NCBI GenBank assembly: GCA_026537415.1 | Contig: JAFNMF010000001.1 | Coordinates: 124,610 to 188,609 of the forward strand | Direction of reading: 5' to 3' | Length of the DNA stretch: 64,000 nt | From: Acetobacteraceae bacterium B3987 | Lineage (GTDB): Bacteria > Pseudomonadota > Alphaproteobacteria > Acetobacterales > Acetobacteraceae | Part shown: in pieces, positions 36,680 to 45,594 of the stretch | How positions within the stretch are numbered: the first letter of the stretch is position 1 | Layout: each line of letters begins with the position of its first letter | The notes under the pieces: model-generated | Told to the model about the DNA's origin: nothing | The model's input: the letters and a program-made list of their open reading frames with translations, nothing else | The model's database searches: none | Position numbers and translations under genes: made by a program

Positions 36680-38071
36680 ATGCAGGACTATGATCTCTTT
36701 GTGATTGGTGCGGGGTCAGGTGGGGTGCGCTGTGCCCGTATCGCTGCCCAGAATGGTGCCCGTGTGGGTATTGCCGAGCGCAGGCACTGGGGTGGAACCT
36801 GTGTCAATCTCGGCTGTGTGCCCAAGAAGCTGATGGTCTATGCGGCCGAGACGGGCCGGATGATTGAGGATGCACCGGCTTTTGGCTGGGACGTGCAGCG
36901 TCCGTCTTCCTTCGACTGGTACGGCTTCATCGCCGCCAAGGACCGGGAAATCGAGCGGCTGAACGGCATTTATATCTCCATGCTGGAGAAGGCCGGTATC
37001 GATCTCTATACGGGTGATGCCAGACTGCTGGATGCCAATACGCTGGAGATTGGTCCCTCCGTTTTGGCACCGGAGGCTCCGGTCCAGCGCATCCGGGCAA
37101 AGACGATCGTACTGGCAACGGGGTCCACACCCGTGCGGCTGGATATTCCGGGGGCGGAGCTGGCCATCACGTCTGATGAGCTGTTCCATCTGCCGGAACG
37201 GCCTCAGAAGGTCGCCATCATTGGCAGTGGCTATATCGGGGTGGAGTTTGCCGGGATTCTGGCAGGTATGGGGTCTCAGGTGGACCTGTTTTACCGCCAG
37301 CCTCTGCCGCTGCGTGGGTTCGATGAAGAGGTTCGGACCCATCTCAAGGAATTGATTGACCTGTACGGTATCACCCAGCATCCGGGTACGTCTCCGGTCC
37401 GGCTGGAAGATATTGGCGGGGGCAAGGCCGTCCGTCTGGTGATGGATGATGGAGAGTCTTACGAGGTTGATGCGGTCATCATGGCAACGGGCCGTCGTGC
37501 TGCCGTGGATTCGCTGGGGCTGGATGCCGCAGGTGTGGCGATGGAAGATGGGCATGTCGTGGCCGGGGTGGATGGCAAGACCAATGTGCCTTCCATCTAT
37601 GCTATCGGAGACATAAGGGACCAGTATAATCTGACCCCCACCGCCATTGCCGAAGGCCATATGCTGGCCGAACAGCTTTTCAACCCGCAGGGACGGACAT
37701 GGTCCTTTGAGACCTTGCCGAAGGCGGTTTTCTTCTCATCCCCTGTGGGCGTTGTGGGATTGAGTGAGGAAGAGGCGGCTAAGGATCATGACCTTGCCAT
37801 TTATACCTCACGCTTTACCCCCATGCGTCAGACACTGCCCAAGCGGGCGGGTAAGATTCTGATGAAGCTGGTTGTGGATCGTCACAGCGATGTGGTGCTG
37901 GGTGCCCATATGGTCGGGCCTGATGCCCCGGAGATCATCCAGATGCTGGCCATTGCCGTCACGGCGAAACTGACCAAAAAGCAGCTGGATCAGACCGTGG
38001 CCTTGCACCCCAGTACAGCGGAAGAGTTCGTGACGATGCGGACGCCTACCCGTCTGGTGGATCGCCACTGA
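36680..38071 (+). CDS. gor: Glutathione-disulfide reductase
   Basis: This FAD enzyme reduces oxidised glutathione with NADPH. The 463-residue protein has an N-terminal FAD site (FVIGAGSGGVRCAR) and the redox-active disulfide Cys41-Cys46 in GTCVNLGCVPKK. The NADPH site is IGSGYIGVEFAGI, the second FAD motif is IYAIGDI, and the catalytic C-terminal motif is HPSTAEEF. ATG 36680 has a strong AGGAAGG site and is preferred to ATG 36653. It follows fpr, so two NADPH-linked redox enzymes sit together. The FUSC gene starts 26 bp downstream. Confidence 0.94.
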   Translation: MQDYDLFVIGAGSGGVRCARIAAQNGARVGIAERRHWGGTCVNLGCVPKKLMVYAAETGRMIEDAPAFGWDVQRPSSFDWYGFIAAKDREIERLNGIYISMLEKAGIDLYTGDARLLDANTLEIGPSVLAPEAPVQRIRAKTIVLATGSTPVRLDIPGAELAITSDELFHLPERPQKVAIIGSGYIGVEFAGILAGMGSQVDLFYRQPLPLRGFDEEVRTHLKELIDLYGITQHPGTSPVRLEDIGGGKAVRLVMDDGESYEVDAVIMATGRRAAVDSLGLDAAGVAMEDGHVVAGVDGKTNVPSIYAIGDIRDQYNLTPTAIAEGHMLAEQLFNPQGRTWSFETLPKAVFFSSPVGVVGLSEEEAAKDHDLAIYTSRFTPMRQTLPKRAGKILMKLVVDRHSDVVLGAHMVGPDAPEIIQMLAIAVTAKLTKKQLDQTVALHPSTAEEFVTMRTPTRLVDRH

Positions 38072-38097
38072 ACAGGTAGGGAAGGGCAGGGCGGATC

Positions 38098-40194
38098 ATG
38101 AGCTGGCTCAAGTTACAGCCGAATACTCTCAGTGCCGTCCTGTTTTCTTTGCGGACGACCATAGCCTCGCTGGTGGCTCTGGCCATTGCGTTCTGGATGG
38201 AAATGGGGTCGCCTCAATGGGCAGCCATGACGGTCTGGATTGTAGCGCAGAACTCCCGTGGGATGAGCCTTTCCAAGGGGCGTTGGCGTATCGCTGGAAC
38301 GCTGCTGGGCATGGTGGGGGGCATCAGCCTGATAGCCGTGGCCCCGCAGCATCCGTGGATTTTCTTCGTATTGCTGGCGGGCTGGGTTGGCTGGTGTACG
38401 GGCATGGCCTGTCTGCTGGAGAATTTCCGGGGCTATGCGATGGTGCTGGCCGGTTATACCGGGGCTATTATTGCCGTTGGAGCCGCAGAACAGCCCGATC
38501 AGGTCTTCTATATCGCCATGGCTCGTGGGTCTTACATCCTGCTGGGCGTGGTGTGCGAGATGGTGGCGGGCATGATTACTGTGCCGGGGGCTGATCGGTT
38601 AGCCCGTGCAGACCTTCAGAAGCGCATGTCCATCCTGCTTAGTGAGACCGCATCCGCTCTGGCTCTTGTTCTGCGCCGGGATGAGCAGGGCGTGGTCGAG
38701 ATGACACGGATTCTCGGTTCATTGCAGGGGTTCAACGATCAGCTTGAGTTCATCCGTATTGATTCCCGTCATGCCAGTGAGGAAGCTGATCAAGCCTATG
38801 TGACGCTTGAGCGTGTTTCTTTTGTTCTGGCCCGTGGTGTGGGGGTTCGGTCCCGATTGGCTTCGGCACCGCATCTGCCGGATCGGCTGGTCGTGGGGCT
38901 AGAGCGTGTCGCTGGAGAGCTGGATGATATTGCGGCATTGCTTCGGCAGGATATTGCCCATGTCATGGATGGGCTGGGGCAGCTTGAGACTATGCTTCAG
39001 GAAAACCATGAAGAGTTGGAACGCTGCCTGCCAAGGGATGATGAAGACGCCCTTCAGCAGAGTATTGTCGGAGTGGGGGTGGAGATCATGCTCATTGATT
39101 TCCGCTCGGCTGTTGAATCCCATTATGCTGGCTTGCGGAAGATACCGGGGCAGGAACGCCATCGCATCAAGCGTAGGGCTGACGGGCGTCTGGCGACCAT
39201 CAACGGCGTCCGGGCGGCGGTCGCCATACTGATCGGGGCATTCGTTTGGGAAGTGACGGCATGGTCCTATGGTGGGGCTTATATGAGCCTGCTCAGCGTG
39301 GTTTGTGCCCGTTTTGCCATCATGGATAATATGGTGCTGATTAGTAAGTACTTCTTCTATGGGGCGGTCTGTTCCGTGCTGGCCAGCATCATACCGGTCT
39401 TTCTGGTCATGCCCATCAGTTCGGAATATGTTGTTTTTGCCATTCCTTTTTCCGTTTTGATGTTTCTGGGAGGGCTGGCCCTGCGTGTGCAGCCCTTGGC
39501 GGGTATTGCGGCCTCCTACGTCAATTTTTTCCCGTGGATTCTCACGCTGGATAATCAGGGACGGGTGGATGAGATAACGTGGTTTAACCAGTCTCTCGCC
39601 CTGCTTCTGGCCCTATGGAGTGGGGTGCAGATTTTTCGCACGGTTCTGCCTTTCTCTGTGACGCAGGCATGGGCGCAACTGCGGCGGCAGTTGGTCAAAG
39701 AGATTCAAAAGCTGAAGGAACCACTGAGAGGCCGTGCCCAGACCCAGCGTCTCTGGACTAACGAGACAACATTGCGGATGGAGCAGATCATCCGTTTTGC
39801 GGGGCAGATTCCACAGGATGAGGTTGATAGTATGATCCGTGGCACGTTGGCTGTCATGACGGTTGGACGCAACTTGCTGACTGTGCGGGACCTTGTCACG
39901 CTTGGGCGTTTGCCTCCCAGTGCCTTGAGGGCGGGGGAGCATATGGTCAGGGATATCATCCATCTGACGGAGCAGGGACGGGAGGACACACCGATGACAT
40001 CCGAGCAGTTCATGCAGGAGCAGACCCATTTGGAAACGGTCTTTCATGGCAGCCAGACCTTTTCCCGTCGGCGTGATTTGGCAGCCGGGATAGGTTGCCT
40101 CAGAATCATACGGTTTGAGTATCAGACGAGCCGGGCTTTCTTCCTGAAGGAATATGGAAGCGGTGCGGCTGCCATGCTGGAGCCAGCAGCATAA
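38098..40194 (+). CDS. FUSC family inner-membrane protein (aromatic acid exporter-like)
   Basis: The 698-residue protein has the duplicated FUSC architecture. An N-terminal bundle of six helices spans about 12-170 (including MGSPQWAAMTVWIVAQNSRGM). A cytoplasmic domain of about 200 residues follows, then a second bundle at about 370-530 and a C-terminal soluble tail. Family members such as AaeB and YccS export aromatic carboxylates or fatty-acid-like compounds with an HlyD-type partner. No HlyD gene is adjacent here, so it may act alone or with the partner at 50930. It begins 26 bp after gor and may be co-transcribed. Confidence 0.88.
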   Translation: MSWLKLQPNTLSAVLFSLRTTIASLVALAIAFWMEMGSPQWAAMTVWIVAQNSRGMSLSKGRWRIAGTLLGMVGGISLIAVAPQHPWIFFVLLAGWVGWCTGMACLLENFRGYAMVLAGYTGAIIAVGAAEQPDQVFYIAMARGSYILLGVVCEMVAGMITVPGADRLARADLQKRMSILLSETASALALVLRRDEQGVVEMTRILGSLQGFNDQLEFIRIDSRHASEEADQAYVTLERVSFVLARGVGVRSRLASAPHLPDRLVVGLERVAGELDDIAALLRQDIAHVMDGLGQLETMLQENHEELERCLPRDDEDALQQSIVGVGVEIMLIDFRSAVESHYAGLRKIPGQERHRIKRRADGRLATINGVRAAVAILIGAFVWEVTAWSYGGAYMSLLSVVCARFAIMDNMVLISKYFFYGAVCSVLASIIPVFLVMPISSEYVVFAIPFSVLMFLGGLALRVQPLAGIAASYVNFFPWILTLDNQGRVDEITWFNQSLALLLALWSGVQIFRTVLPFSVTQAWAQLRRQLVKEIQKLKEPLRGRAQTQRLWTNETTLRMEQIIRFAGQIPQDEVDSMIRGTLAVMTVGRNLLTVRDLVTLGRLPPSALRAGEHMVRDIIHLTEQGREDTPMTSEQFMQEQTHLETVFHGSQTFSRRRDLAAGIGCLRIIRFEYQTSRAFFLKEYGSGAAAMLEPAA

Positions 40195-40195
40195 T

Positions 40196-40227
40196 AAAAA
40201 CCCCGCCTCCCATCAGGAGAGGCGGGG
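40196..40227 (-). terminator. Terminator of the YQD-repeat protein gene
   Basis: The stem CCCCGCCTC (40201-40209) pairs with GAGGCGGGG (40219-40227) across a 9-nt loop. Read on the minus strand it is followed by TTTTTATT, an intrinsic terminator. On the plus strand no T-run follows, although the hairpin may still protect the FUSC transcript end. Confidence 0.8.
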
Positions 40228-40269
40228 CTGTGCGCTGTTAGAACGAACAGTTAAAGGGTATCTCTTGGC

Positions 40270-40704
40270 TTAGAAGCCATTACCACGAGGGGCAACCCAG
40301 CCATTGCCGGTAGCATCACCCACCTGACCGCTCTGGATGGGGTTTGTGTCCTGATAGGAACTACCGAATTTGCCGAGATTGCTGCCTGTGACGGCATCAC
40401 GGTTGGAACGGAGATGGGCTTCGTGGTCGGGGTCTGGACCGTTTTCGAACTCCGTTGAAGGCACATCTTGGTAGCCGGGCGGCGGTGGGCGATGCCCCCG
40501 TGCATGGAAATGTTCACCGCCTTTGGTAGTGGTTTTCTGTGTTTCCTGCTTGGAAGACGTGGTGGGAGTGTCCTGATAAGGCGTGCTGAAATGGACTGTC
40601 TGAGCCACGGCAGACGGCGCAGCAGCTGGAACAAGAGCTGCAAGACCAAGGGCTGCCGTTACTGCTGTCAGTCGTTTGAAAGAGAAAGAAAAGTGCGAAG
40701 CCAT
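40270..40704 (-). CDS. Small secreted protein with YQD repeats, unknown function
   Basis: From ATG 40704 the product has 144 residues. It has a clear Sec signal peptide of about 34 residues (basic N-terminus, then ALGLAALVPAAAPSAVAQ) and a mature part with no hydrophobic segment. The mature chain contains three spaced Tyr-Gln-Asp motifs (PYQDTP, GYQDVP, SYQDTN), a Lys/Thr-rich patch and a His-rich patch followed by four prolines. I do not recognise the family. An AGGA site lies about 11 bases upstream of the ATG; the longer frame to 40776 is not supported. It is transcribed alone and ends at the hairpin at 40196-40227. Confidence 0.65.
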   Translation of the reverse strand: MASHFSFSFKRLTAVTAALGLAALVPAAAPSAVAQTVHFSTPYQDTPTTSSKQETQKTTTKGGEHFHARGHRPPPPGYQDVPSTEFENGPDPDHEAHLRSNRDAVTGSNLGKFGSSYQDTNPIQSGQVGDATGNGWVAPRGNGF

Positions 40705-40809
40705 GTGTGTTCTGTTCCTGTGTCGATAGGGATGCTTCTTTCTTCCATATATCCTTTGAGGGGGTATGATGATCAAGCTTTTTCAGGGTAAAATGATGAT
40801 GAGGTCGCA

Positions 40810-40854
40810 ATGTGGTCATGGCACGGGGGCATAACCATTAAGGGCTTGTATTGA
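40810..40854 (+). CDS. Candidate Trp-containing leader peptide upstream of DAHP synthase (14 aa)
   Basis: This ORF reads M-W-S-W-H-G-G-I-T-I-K-G-L-Y, with two Trp codons in its first four and a Tyr at the end. A GAGG site lies five bases before the ATG. It sits about 135 bp upstream of the first enzyme of aromatic amino-acid synthesis. Alternative small hairpins follow: CTACC 40872-40876 with GGTGG 40882-40886, or GGTG 40882-40885 with CACC 40904-40907. Another, GGCCTG 40944-40949 with CAGGGCC 40957-40963, lies just before the aroG ribosome-binding site. No T-run terminator is obvious, so a Trp attenuator is only a candidate. Confidence 0.38.
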   Translation: MWSWHGGITIKGLY

Positions 40855-40988
40855 ATAATTTTCAGCCTACCCTACCATTCAGGTGGCATTTCGGTCATAA
40901 AATCACCCATTACAGTCACGGGTTCACCCCAGTATTCACGGACGGCCTGATGTGAACAGGGCCGCTTCCCTCGCCGCAGGAGAATAAG

Positions 40989-42368
40989 ATGCAGCAGTCA
41001 GACGGACATAGCAGTACGGCGGAATGGTCACCGGCCAGCTGGCGTACGCGCCCGATCCGTCAGGCCCCACATTATGAGGATGGGGCCGCCCTTGCCGCCG
41101 TAGAGGAACGCCTGCACGGTTATCCGCCGCTCGTTTTCGGTGGTGAGGCACGCCGCCTGAAGGAACGTCTGGCCGCAGCATCTCGAGGAGAGGCCTTTAT
41201 TCTTCAGGGTGGCCCCTGTGCCGAAAGCTTTGGTGAATTCACGGGAGACATCATCCGCGATACGTTCCGGGTGCTGTTGCAGATGGCTGCCGTGCTGACC
41301 TATTCCGCCAAGGTACCCGTGGTGAAGATTGGGCGTATGGCCGGGCAGTACGCTAAGCCTCGCTCATCTGATATCGAAACCCGGAATGGCGTGGAGCTGC
41401 CCTGCTATCGTGGTGATAACGTCAATGGTCCGGAGTTCACGGCAGAGGCCCGCAAGCCCGACCCGGCCCGGATGGAGATGGGGTATTTTCAGGCCGCTGG
41501 GGTACTGAACCTGCTGCGGGCTTATTCCCGGGGTGGCTTTGCTAATCTGCATGAGGTCCATCGCTGGAATTTGGACTATGTCCGCAACTCTCCGCAGGGT
41601 GAGCGTTATGAAGAGCTGGCTTCCCAGATTGAGGATACGCTGGCCTTCATGAAGGCCTGTGGGCTGGAGGACAATGCTCCGCATTGTGATGAGGTAGAGT
41701 TCTATACCTCCCATGAGGCTTTGCTTCTGCCTTATGAACAGGCTCTGACCCGTGTGGATGAGGTGACAGGCCGTCCTTATGGCCTTTCAGCTCATTTCCT
41801 CTGGATTGGCGATCGTACCCGTCAGCCGGAAGGGGCGCATGTGGAGTTCCTGCGTGGGGTGGATAACCCGATTGGCATCAAGGTTGGTCCGACCACGACC
41901 ATTGAAGATCTTCAGAAGCTGCTGGATATTCTTAATCCTCATGATGAAGCCGGACGTATCACGCTGATTTCCCGTATGGGACACAACAAGGTGCGTGACC
42001 TCCTGCCGCCGTTGCTGGATGCCGTACGTAAGACAGGCCGGACCGTCACATGGGTCTGTGATGCCATGCATGGCAACACCACGACCTCATCCAACAAGTA
42101 CAAGACCCGTGCTTTTGCACATGTGCTGGATGAGATCATGGGCTTCCTTGAGGTGTTCGAGCAGGCTGGAGCAATTCCGGGTGGTATCCATCTGGAGATG
42201 ACAGGCAGTGATGTTACGGAATGTACCGGCGGCCCGCGCTGTCTGACAGACGCTGACCTGCCGGCCCGCTACAGGACATTCTGTGATCCCCGCCTGAATG
42301 CTGAGCAGTCCTTGGAGATTGCTTTCCAGCTTTCAGACCGGCTGAAGCGCATTTTTGAGAAACGCTGA
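40989..42368 (+). CDS. aroG: Class II 3-deoxy-7-phosphoheptulonate (DAHP) synthase
   Basis: This enzyme condenses phosphoenolpyruvate and erythrose-4-phosphate, the first step of the shikimate pathway. The 459-residue protein is of the plant-like class II, with LQGGPCAESFGEF (metal-ligand Cys), KIGRMAGQYAKPRS, SRMGHNKVRD, WVCDAMHGNT and the C-terminal HLEMTGSDVTECTGG. Class I enzymes lack these blocks. ATG 40989 has a GGAG site. Regulation may involve the short Trp-containing ORF upstream. The nicotinate phosphoribosyltransferase gene follows after 51 bp. Confidence 0.95.
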   Translation: MQQSDGHSSTAEWSPASWRTRPIRQAPHYEDGAALAAVEERLHGYPPLVFGGEARRLKERLAAASRGEAFILQGGPCAESFGEFTGDIIRDTFRVLLQMAAVLTYSAKVPVVKIGRMAGQYAKPRSSDIETRNGVELPCYRGDNVNGPEFTAEARKPDPARMEMGYFQAAGVLNLLRAYSRGGFANLHEVHRWNLDYVRNSPQGERYEELASQIEDTLAFMKACGLEDNAPHCDEVEFYTSHEALLLPYEQALTRVDEVTGRPYGLSAHFLWIGDRTRQPEGAHVEFLRGVDNPIGIKVGPTTTIEDLQKLLDILNPHDEAGRITLISRMGHNKVRDLLPPLLDAVRKTGRTVTWVCDAMHGNTTTSSNKYKTRAFAHVLDEIMGFLEVFEQAGAIPGGIHLEMTGSDVTECTGGPRCLTDADLPARYRTFCDPRLNAEQSLEIAFQLSDRLKRIFEKR

Positions 42369-42419
42369 AGGCCCCTGCCAAGACGCAGCACCGGCCCAGT
42401 TCTGTCAGGGAGAGACAGC

Positions 42420-43598
42420 GTGGTGAGTTGGAAACAGGCTCTTGAGCAGGCCCACAGCCCGAGGGAAGCACTGGATACGGCCCAGATTGAGGGGCGAACG
42501 GATGCTTATTTCTTGCGGATGCGGGATATCGTCAGTCAGTTTGGGGACTGTCAGGTGACCTACGCCGTGTTCGTGCGCCGCCCGGTTGTGGCGGCGTATG
42601 GGCTGGCCCTGCAATGGGTGCAGAATGTCGCCCGTCATCAAGGTTTTTCTGTTGAAATCACGGAAGTGCATCCAGAAGGCACATGGGTCGGTGCGGGTGA
42701 TCCGCTTTTCTACCTGACAGGCTCTCTGGTCGCTCTGGCTCCGCTGGAAACCTTGTTGCTCCAGAAGACAGGGGCCGCCTGTGTGGCGGCGCATAATGCC
42801 TACCAGATGGCCCTTGCCCTGCCAGAGGTGCCATTTCTGGCGATGGATGCCCGCCATTGTGCCGGTGGTGAGATGCAGGAGCTAATGGCCTATGCTGCCG
42901 CTGTGGGGTCTCGGGCCGCCCAGAAGGAGGGAGCCGTAGGATTCATTGGTAATGCCAACCATGCCACGGCCCGTTTTTTCGGGCAGCATCATGGGTTGGG
43001 GACCATGCCTCATGCCTTCATCGGTTATGCGGGGTCCACTTTGCGGGCCGCAGAAATGTATGTGGAGCGTTTCCCTGATGAGCCTCTGACCGTTTTGGTG
43101 GACTATTTCGGGCAGGAAGTGACCGACATGCTGGAAGTCTGCCGCCGTTTCCCAGAGCGGGCGGCTGCGGGAGAGCTTAGCGTAAGGCTGGATACACATG
43201 GCGGGCGGTTCCTCGAAGGGCTGGACCCGCAGCGTTCCTACGAGGTGCTGGAGCGGAACACGCCGGGCACCATCCGCCGTTACCGGTCGGAAAAAGAGCT
43301 GCGCTATCTGGTAGGGACGGGTGTTTCCGCCGCTGCCATTTGGCGGATGCGGGAAGCATTGGATGAGGCAGGCTTTCCGAAGGTGAAGATTGTCGTATCT
43401 TCGGGGTTTGGCATTTCCAAATGCATGGCCATGCATGATGCCTCAGCCCCGATTGATATTGTAGGAACGGGGTCGTTCCTACCGGATCGCTGGACAGAAA
43501 CCTATGCTACGGCTGATATTGTCTCTTACGATGGTGAGCCACGGGTGAAGATCGGGCGTGAGTTCCTTCTTCAGAAAATTCAGGAAAGGACCGGATGA
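42420..43598 (+). CDS. pncB: Nicotinate phosphoribosyltransferase
   Basis: This enzyme converts nicotinate and PRPP to nicotinate mononucleotide in the NAD salvage (Preiss-Handler) pathway. The 392-residue protein shows the NAPRTase-type barrel. Segments are DAYFLRM near residue 27, GDPLFYLTG, LETLLLQKTGAACVAAHNA, MDARHCAGG, RLDTHGGRFLEGLD, and the phosphate-binding IVVSSGFGISK and IVGTGSF near the C-terminus. The start is GTG 42420 (GTG 42423 is possible) with AGGGAGAG upstream. Its stop overlaps the start of the next gene (ATGATGA). Confidence 0.9.
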   Translation: MVSWKQALEQAHSPREALDTAQIEGRTDAYFLRMRDIVSQFGDCQVTYAVFVRRPVVAAYGLALQWVQNVARHQGFSVEITEVHPEGTWVGAGDPLFYLTGSLVALAPLETLLLQKTGAACVAAHNAYQMALALPEVPFLAMDARHCAGGEMQELMAYAAAVGSRAAQKEGAVGFIGNANHATARFFGQHHGLGTMPHAFIGYAGSTLRAAEMYVERFPDEPLTVLVDYFGQEVTDMLEVCRRFPERAAAGELSVRLDTHGGRFLEGLDPQRSYEVLERNTPGTIRRYRSEKELRYLVGTGVSAAAIWRMREALDEAGFPKVKIVVSSGFGISKCMAMHDASAPIDIVGTGSFLPDRWTETYATADIVSYDGEPRVKIGREFLLQKIQERTG

Positions 43599-44155
43599 TG
43601 AATGACGAGGATAAAGAAGCCAGACGGGCTTTTATCAATGGCATCCGGGGGGAAGGAAGCGATCAGAGTACCGAGGAGGCTGTACAGGCGGAGGCCGAGG
43701 CAGCTGTAAAGCAGGCTGATGAAGGCTGGGTCGTCCGTATTCTCGATCAGTCTGGTGCTAGTGAAGGCGATGATGACGTGGTGGAGAAGGTTAAAGGCTT
43801 TCTCGACCTTGCCCATGCGAATGCTTTTGCCCGTGCCTATGTGCGGGATAGCATCGAGCGGTGCCGTGTTCCCGGTGCAGCCGACCGGGATGTGCTGGAA
43901 AGCTGGTTTGCTTTCGGTGAAAATGCCGAGGTTGTGGATGCTGGTGAAGAGGGCTGGAAGTCCAGCACAGAGCTGGATGATTTCGTTTCCAGCCCGGCCA
44001 CACCGATGGAACGGGACTGGCGGGCACTGGACCCTCGCCGTCTTGTCAGTGATGAAGAGGTGGCCGGTCCGCCTGATGAAGATGGTCAGGACGAGGACGA
44101 TGATGACGATGCCTTTGTGACGGAAATCATCCGGCGTCGTCAGAAGGGTCAATGA
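43595..44155 (+). CDS. Acidic hypothetical protein coupled to the NAPRTase gene
   Basis: This 186-residue protein is very acidic, with a run of Asp/Glu near the C-terminus (DEDGQDEDDDDDAF) and a short basic end (IIRRRQKGQ). No signal peptide or membrane helix is present. The middle (VEKVKGFLDLAHANAFARAYVRDSIERCR) looks helical. I do not recognise a family. Its start overlaps the NAPRTase stop by four bases and has AGGAAAGG upstream, so it is translationally coupled and may be functionally linked to NAD salvage, but this rests on position only. Confidence 0.7.
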   Translation: MMNDEDKEARRAFINGIRGEGSDQSTEEAVQAEAEAAVKQADEGWVVRILDQSGASEGDDDVVEKVKGFLDLAHANAFARAYVRDSIERCRVPGAADRDVLESWFAFGENAEVVDAGEEGWKSSTELDDFVSSPATPMERDWRALDPRRLVSDEEVAGPPDEDGQDEDDDDDAFVTEIIRRRQKGQ

Positions 44156-44228
44156 AACGTCCCTGACGATTGGCTCCGTGGATGGCAGGGGGATGTTCCC
44201 CGTTGAAAGAATGAGAACAGAGTACGGT

Positions 44229-45566
44229 ATGAAAGTACGTTTTGCCCCCTCTCCGACAGGGCATCTTCATGTTGGCAATGCCCGTCTTGCTGTGGCGAAC
44301 TGGCTGTTTGCGCGGCGTCATGGCGGCCAGTTTCTGCTGCGGATGGATGATACCGACACGCAGCGCGGCAACAAGGCTTATGAGGAGGCCATCCGCCGTG
44401 ACCTGACATGGTTGGGACTGGATTGGGACGAATATGCCAGACAGTCCGAACGTCTGGCCCGCTATGAGGAGGTGATTGAACACCTCAAGGAAACGGGGCG
44501 GCTTTATCCCTGCTTTGAGAGCGAATTGGAACTGAAATACAAGCGGGAGCAGCGTCTGAGGGCGGGTAAGCCCCCTCTCTATGATCGTGCCATGTTGAAA
44601 ATGACGGATGAGCAGCGTGCCCGGGCAGAGGCCAACGGCAAGGTGCCTTACTGGCGTTTTAAGCTCAGCGGTGCCACTCGTCATTGGCAGGACCTCGTGA
44701 TGGGGGATTGCCATGTGAAGCTGACAGCCGTCTCCGACCCTGTTCTGGTCCGGGCAGATGGCAGCATTCTCTACACGCTGGCCTCCGTGATTGATGATCT
44801 GGATATGGGCATCACCCACATTCTGCGGGGTGAAGACCATGTGACCAATACAGGCGTACAGCTTGATATTGCAGAGGCTCTGGGTGCCAAAGAGGGCCGT
44901 TTCACTTTCGGGCATCTGCCGCTTCTGTTGGGGCAGGATGGCGGGAAGCTTTCCAAACGTCTTGGCGGGCTGGCTCTCTCTACTTTACGGAATGACGGGA
45001 TCGAACCTCGTGCCCTTGTGGCCTATCTGGCTCGTTTGGGCACTTCAGATGATCCTCAGGCGGCATCCAGCATGGATGAGATTGTGAAGGGCTATGAGAT
45101 TGGTCATGTCTCCCGTTCGGCGGCCCGGTTTGATGTGCCCCAGCTTCTGGGGCTGAATCGCCGTGTTCTGCATGGCATGTCTTTTGATGAGATTCGCCCG
45201 CAGTTACCTGAAGGGGCTGATGAAGCCTTCTGGCTGGCCATTCGGGGCAATATCGATTTGGCTGTAGAGATTGCTCATTGGTGGGCTGTCGTAAAAGGTC
45301 ATATCGTGTCTGCTGCTCAGCCGGAGGAAGCCGAGTTCCTGCGTGAGGCAGCACGCCTTCTGCCGGAAGAGCCGTGGGACAATACGGTTTGGAAGCGTTG
45401 GATTGACCTCTTGAAGGCTGAGGCAGGCCGTAAGGGTAAGGCATTGTTCCTGCCGCTGCGTCTGGCTCTGACAGGGGAGGACGCAGGGCCAGAGCTAGCG
45501 GCTCTTCTGCCTCTTATGGGCCGGGAGCGTGTCTTGGTGCGGCTGAAGGATGCCGTGCAGAATTGA
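44229..45566 (+). CDS. gltX: Glutamate--tRNA ligase
   Basis: This class I synthetase charges tRNA-Glu (and possibly tRNA-Gln in organisms using GatCAB). The 445-residue protein begins MKVRFAPSPTGHLHVGN with the HIGH equivalent HLHVGN at residues 12-17. KLSKR at 240-244 is the KMSKS loop. The GoHEED-like RGEDHVTNT segment and a C-terminal anticodon-binding helical domain are present. In-frame starts exist at 44178 and 44211, but 44229 matches the family N-terminus. It is of the shorter alphaproteobacterial type, and a second GltX may exist elsewhere in the genome. Confidence 0.95.
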   Translation: MKVRFAPSPTGHLHVGNARLAVANWLFARRHGGQFLLRMDDTDTQRGNKAYEEAIRRDLTWLGLDWDEYARQSERLARYEEVIEHLKETGRLYPCFESELELKYKREQRLRAGKPPLYDRAMLKMTDEQRARAEANGKVPYWRFKLSGATRHWQDLVMGDCHVKLTAVSDPVLVRADGSILYTLASVIDDLDMGITHILRGEDHVTNTGVQLDIAEALGAKEGRFTFGHLPLLLGQDGGKLSKRLGGLALSTLRNDGIEPRALVAYLARLGTSDDPQAASSMDEIVKGYEIGHVSRSAARFDVPQLLGLNRRVLHGMSFDEIRPQLPEGADEAFWLAIRGNIDLAVEIAHWWAVVKGHIVSAAQPEEAEFLREAARLLPEEPWDNTVWKRWIDLLKAEAGRKGKALFLPLRLALTGEDAGPELAALLPLMGRERVLVRLKDAVQN

Positions 45567-45594
45567 GGATTGATATCTCCGGGGCTGTCTGTAA

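Noticed and set aside
36716-37660. 314-residue open frame opposite gor
   Set aside because: It is fully contained within gor on the other strand, and gor has all catalytic motifs.
40251-40649. 132-residue frame overlapping the YQD-repeat gene in another frame
   Set aside because: The translation is Arg/Pro/Leu-rich without a signal peptide, and the frame with signal peptide and Shine-Dalgarno site is preferred.
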